Source of the DNA: Gemmatimonadota bacterium
Lineage (GTDB): Bacteria > Gemmatimonadota > Gemmatimonadetes > Gemmatimonadales > Gemmatimonadaceae
NCBI GenBank assembly: GCA_003131365.1
Contig: PKVB01000097.1
Coordinates: forward strand, 17,571-26,410
Reading direction: 5' to 3'
DNA length: 8,840 bases
This document shows positions 6,249-8,840 of this stretch, piece after piece; within the stretch, counting starts at the first letter, position 1; each line of letters starts with the position of its first letter. Position numbers and translations under genes: made by a program. Under the pieces are notes generated by a model. That model was not told where the DNA came from. It did no database searches and saw only the letters and a program-made list of their open reading frames with translations.

Positions 6249-8480
6249 ATGACTTCCGTCGGCGATTCGGTCGCGGCTGACAAGTGGCTCGTTCCGATCC
6301 TCATGGACATCTTGCCCAAGAGCTCGCTCGACGCGCTCGAGTGCGCGATCGGGGTAAGCTATTGGCGTGCCGCCGTCGATAAGGGCCTGCTGTCAAACGA
6401 AGAGATACTCGAAGCTCTTTCGACGCGTACCCGATTCAGAATCGCCGCTGATCTCCTCGTCAGCACCCAGGCGCGCGACAAGGTGCCGGAATGGCTCGCT
6501 CGCAGATTCGGAATCCTGCCGCTCGCCATTTCCGAATCCACGCTCGACATCGCGACCTCAAATCCCTACGACCTGGACTGCGAGAAGACGCTTGCGTTCG
6601 CCGCCGCCCGCACGGTGCGCATGTGCCTCGCGTCACCGGATCGGATCCAGGAGAGGATCGAGGAAGTCTACGCCCCTGTCGGCCGTGTCAGCAGGCTGCT
6701 CGATGCCGTGGGCAAGTCATCGACCCAACACGTGATCGAGAAAGCCGACGACACCGAAACTCAGCTGGATGAGAAGCAGGCCGAGCGCCCGGTGATCAAG
6801 CTCGTCGATCACATCGTGGCCGAGGGAATCGCCACGGGCGCGAGCGACATTCATCTCGAGGCAGGGGAGAGCGGAATCGCCGTCCGCTATCGCATCGATG
6901 GAATGCTGAAGGAAGTGATGGTCCTCCCGAAAGCCGTTGGTGTCCCGCTCGTGTCGCGCATCAAGATCATGTCGCAAATGGACATTGCGGACCGTTTGCG
7001 TCCGCAGGGCGGGAGAGCCCGCGTAGCAATTAACGGCGCTCGCGTGGATTTGCGTGTCTCCACGCTGCCCGCGTCTCACGGCGAGAAAGTCGTGATCCGG
7101 ATCCTCGATTCCCGCGCTGCGCTCCGCTCGGTCGAGTCGCTTGGTCTCGATCCTGTCGACGGCCCGCGGATGCAAAAGCTGCTGGAGGTGCGGGAAGGGT
7201 TGATCCTCGTCACCGGCCCAACTGGTTCGGGCAAAACGACCACGCTATACGCTGCGCTCCGCCTGCTGCAGCACCGCGGCGTCAACATCATCACGGTCGA
7301 AGATCCGGTCGAATATCGAATCCCGGGAATCGTACAGGTGCAGATTCACGAGAAGGCCGGGCTCACGTTCGCGTCGGCGCTCAGATCGGTGCTCCGGCAG
7401 GATCCGGACGTCGTTCTGATCGGCGAGATTCGCGACCGGGAAACAGCGGCAATTGCCATCCAGGCGTCGCTCACCGGCCACCTCGTGTTCGCCACCCTCC
7501 ACACCAACGACGCCTGCAGCTCGATCGTTCGCCTCACCGACCTCGGCGTCGATCCGGTGAAGCTCTCCGGCGCTCTCAAGGGAGTGGTGGCGCAGCGACT
7601 CATTCGGCGGCTCTGTCCCGAGTGCAAGCTCGTCGCGAACGCCGGTGTTCCGCGCCGCCTCGTGGGTGCCATTCCGGAAGACTCGATGATCTACGTGTCT
7701 AGGGGCTGCAAGGAATGCTCGATGACCGGCTATTCCGGACGCGTCGCGGTGACGGAAGTGCTCGTCACGACTCCCGAGATAGAGCGATCCATTGCCGCCG
7801 GCGATCCACCGGGGCGCCTGCTCGCCGCCGCCCGATCTTCCGGCACACGCTCGCTTTGGGGTTGTGGCTGCGCCCAGCTTCTCGCGGGAAATACCAGCGC
7901 GCAGGAGCTGGTGCGCGTCCTCGAGCCCGAAGGCGCTCGCGCCGGCACACGCGAGCCCGGCACAGGCTATGATCTACCGAAGCCCATCATCTACGAGAGA
8001 CGAGTGCAGAACCCCACGACGCAGATCGTTCCGGGAGTCGTCGAAGTCTATGTCATTCGCCACAACGCCGGCGATTGGCGGGTGCTCGCGCTCCAGCGTT
8101 CGCCGGATGCGAGCAGGCCCGGGTCGTGGGAGCTCGTCTACGGCAAGATAGACGCGGGGGAGCGCCCGGAACGAGCGGCTGTTCGGGAGCTGCGCGAGGA
8201 GACGGGACTCGAAGTCAAGGCGTTGTACAACGTAACGGTGAACAGCTTTTATCTGCACGCGACTCAAACAATACAGATGTCGATGGTCTTCGCTGCGTTT
8301 GTCGCCGAGGATTCAGAAGTCGCTCTCAGCGACGAGCATCAACGGTTCGAGTGGTTGAGCGTCGACGAAGCCTGCGATCGGTTCACATGGCCCCGGGCCG
8401 CGCGCGGGCTGAGGGATGTGCGCCATCTCCTCGCGCGTGGAAACGCTGGACCGGTCGAGGATGCGCTGCGGGTTCTCTAA
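6249..8480 (+). CDS. PilB/GspE-type secretion ATPase fused to a NUDIX hydrolase
   Basis: The 743-residue frame starts at ATG 6249. A TGA at 6243 blocks any earlier start. Residues ~1-145 resemble the N-terminal MshEN/GspE N-domain. Residues ~180-290 are the N2 domain (GASDIHLE, 197-204). The ATPase core has Walker A GPTGSGKT (323-330), an Asp box VEDPVE (350-355), Walker B DPDVVLIGE with Glu393, a His box HLVFATLHTND (411-421) and a zinc tetracysteine (C456, C459, C487, C490). The domain ends at about residue 558 (ELVRVL), where GspE/PilB proteins normally stop. After a Gly/Pro/Arg-rich linker (~559-590) comes a full NUDIX domain with the canonical box G632-x5-E638-x7-R646-E-L-x-E650-E651-x-G653-L. 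The first part should be a cytoplasmic hexameric ATPase powering a type IV pilus or type II secretion machine. The second should hydrolyse a nucleoside diphosphate linked to some moiety. No pilus genes are nearby. Both assignments are secure by motif; the partnership is unexplained. Confidence 0.88.
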   Translation: MTSVGDSVAADKWLVPILMDILPKSSLDALECAIGVSYWRAAVDKGLLSNEEILEALSTRTRFRIAADLLVSTQARDKVPEWLARRFGILPLAISESTLDIATSNPYDLDCEKTLAFAAARTVRMCLASPDRIQERIEEVYAPVGRVSRLLDAVGKSSTQHVIEKADDTETQLDEKQAERPVIKLVDHIVAEGIATGASDIHLEAGESGIAVRYRIDGMLKEVMVLPKAVGVPLVSRIKIMSQMDIADRLRPQGGRARVAINGARVDLRVSTLPASHGEKVVIRILDSRAALRSVESLGLDPVDGPRMQKLLEVREGLILVTGPTGSGKTTTLYAALRLLQHRGVNIITVEDPVEYRIPGIVQVQIHEKAGLTFASALRSVLRQDPDVVLIGEIRDRETAAIAIQASLTGHLVFATLHTNDACSSIVRLTDLGVDPVKLSGALKGVVAQRLIRRLCPECKLVANAGVPRRLVGAIPEDSMIYVSRGCKECSMTGYSGRVAVTEVLVTTPEIERSIAAGDPPGRLLAAARSSGTRSLWGCGCAQLLAGNTSAQELVRVLEPEGARAGTREPGTGYDLPKPIIYERRVQNPTTQIVPGVVEVYVIRHNAGDWRVLALQRSPDASRPGSWELVYGKIDAGERPERAAVRELREETGLEVKALYNVTVNSFYLHATQTIQMSMVFAAFVAEDSEVALSDEHQRFEWLSVDEACDRFTWPRAARGLRDVRHLLARGNAGPVEDALRVL
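8004..8480 (+). other. NUDIX hydrolase module with possible internal GTG start
   Basis: The NUDIX part of the fusion begins near an in-frame GTG at 8004 (protein VQNPTTQIVPGVVEVYVIR onward), preceded by a purine-rich CGAGAGACGA. From there it would make a 158-residue protein, a usual length for a free-standing NUDIX enzyme. The last strand and helix region contains FEWLSVDEA, typical of the NUDIX C-terminal end. It may be translated only as part of the fusion, or also separately. Substrate specificity (ADP-ribose, dNTP, nucleotide sugar or other) cannot be read from the box alone. Confidence 0.5.
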
Positions 8481-8543
8481 AAGCAACTGAACTCGCAAAC
8501 TGGCATCTATACCTCTGACGCCTCCCGCCAGTTCAGTTGCTTT
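8480..8543. terminator. Bidirectional terminator-like inverted repeat
   Basis: AAAGCAACTGAACT (8480-8493) is perfectly complementary to AGTTCAGTTGCTTT (8530-8543), a 14-bp stem around a 36-base loop. Each arm carries A's on its outer 5' side and T's on its outer 3' side, so both strands give a stem ending in a short U-run. It starts at the last base of the TAA stop (8478-8480) and lies directly before the TAG of the convergent acyltransferase gene (minus, 8548-8546). This is the expected layout for a shared terminator. A competing 7-bp pairing, AACTGGC (8498-8504) with GCCAGTT (8527-8533), overlaps the right arm. Confidence 0.65.
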
Positions 8544-8545
8544 CT

Positions 8546-8840
8546 CTACCGGTTCTTGACAGTAGTGAGATTCACTTGATCCACGGGCGCGTTGGGCTTC
8601 ACCCGCACGCTCTTGGCCGGAATCCCGACGTACACGTGGAACGGCCGCACGTCCTTGGTTGCCACAGCCATCGCTCCGACCATCGCCTGCTCCCCGACGT
8701 GCACTCCCGCAAGCACCGTCGCGTGGTACGTGATGCGAACGCCATCCTCGAGTCTTGTCGGCGCGTCGGTCACGTCGCGCTGATCGACGATGCTGTGCGT
8801 GTGGCTGTAGATGTTCGCGAAGTCGCTGATCGACACGTTG
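8546..8840 (-). CDS. Hexapeptide-repeat acyltransferase, C-terminal part, truncated by the window edge
   Basis: The minus-strand frame is open from the right edge to a TAG at 8548-8546, giving about 97 residues. A GTG at 8836 is in frame, but the codon before it also reads on sensibly (Asn) into the same repeat pattern, so the gene starts beyond the window. The stretch shows left-handed β-helix hexapeptide repeats (ISDFANI, VRITYHATV, VHVGEQAMVGAM). A His-containing SHTHSI segment sits where LbH acyltransferases often carry the catalytic His, and VGIPAKSVR is the usual end motif of this superfamily. Such enzymes transfer acetyl or other acyl groups to sugars or amino acids. The acceptor is unknown. 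Its partner domains, if any, are outside the window. Confidence 0.8.
   Translation of the reverse strand, partial: NVSISDFANIYSHTHSIVDQRDVTDAPTRLEDGVRITYHATVLAGVHVGEQAMVGAMAVATKDVRPFHVYVGIPAKSVRVKPNAPVDQVNLTTVKNR

Noticed and set aside
8834..8836. GTG as the start of the acyltransferase
   Set aside because: The preceding codon continues the hexapeptide pattern, and a 96-residue protein would be too short for this enzyme fold. The gene runs past the window edge.
1..8840. CRISPR array, tRNA or rRNA genes, insertion sequence, phage genes
   Set aside because: No regularly spaced repeats, no tRNA-like cloverleaf noticed, no transposase or integrase motifs, and nearly all of the window is explained by five protein genes.

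Overview
This is a GC-rich stretch of a diderm (outer-membrane-bearing) bacterium. The evidence for two membranes is direct: a lipoprotein signal followed by a β-barrel, a second β-barrel outer-membrane protein, and a Sec-exported glycosidase-like protein. The style of the proteins (NRVEG-type β-barrel protein, TPR lipoprotein with a barrel, alanine/arginine-rich high-GC coding) would fit Gemmatimonadota or a similar soil phylum, but there is no marker gene, so the phylum is a weak inference.

Layout from left to right. (1) 1-1460, plus strand: the 3' part of an outer-membrane β-barrel protein whose start lies outside the window. (2) 1461-1590: a gap holding a strong stem-loop. (3) 1591-3393, plus: a lipoprotein with about seven TPR repeats followed by a C-terminal β-barrel, resembling single-chain exopolysaccharide exporters (BcsC/PgaA/PelB/YaiO architecture). 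(4) 3400-3421: a 9-bp GC hairpin with a TTCG loop between two convergent genes. (5) 3426-6179, minus: a secreted protein with three TPRs, a clan GH-A-like glycosidase or transglycosidase barrel and a CBM9-like C-terminal domain. (6) 6180-6248: a short divergent intergenic region with a tandem 8-bp repeat at the glycosidase start. (7) 6249-8480, plus: a PilB/GspE-type secretion ATPase fused in frame to a complete NUDIX hydrolase domain. (8) 8480-8543: a 14-bp perfect inverted repeat, a likely bidirectional terminator. (9) 8546-8840, minus: the C-terminal end of a hexapeptide-repeat acyltransferase.

How they may work together: the TPR/barrel lipoprotein and the TPR/glycosidase/CBM9 protein sit tail to tail, both directed to the envelope, and resemble the exporter and periplasmic hydrolase halves of a synthase-dependent exopolysaccharide system. 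The acyltransferase at the right edge could modify sugars. No glycosyltransferase synthase is in the window, so this link is an inference. The ATPase lacks any pilus or type II secretion partner here.

The most unusual item is the ATPase-NUDIX fusion. The second is the glycosidase-like protein whose predicted acid/base motif reads Gly-Arg-Glu in place of the usual Gly-Asn-Glu. All coding stretches are explained by five genes. Other long open frames are shadows of these genes.
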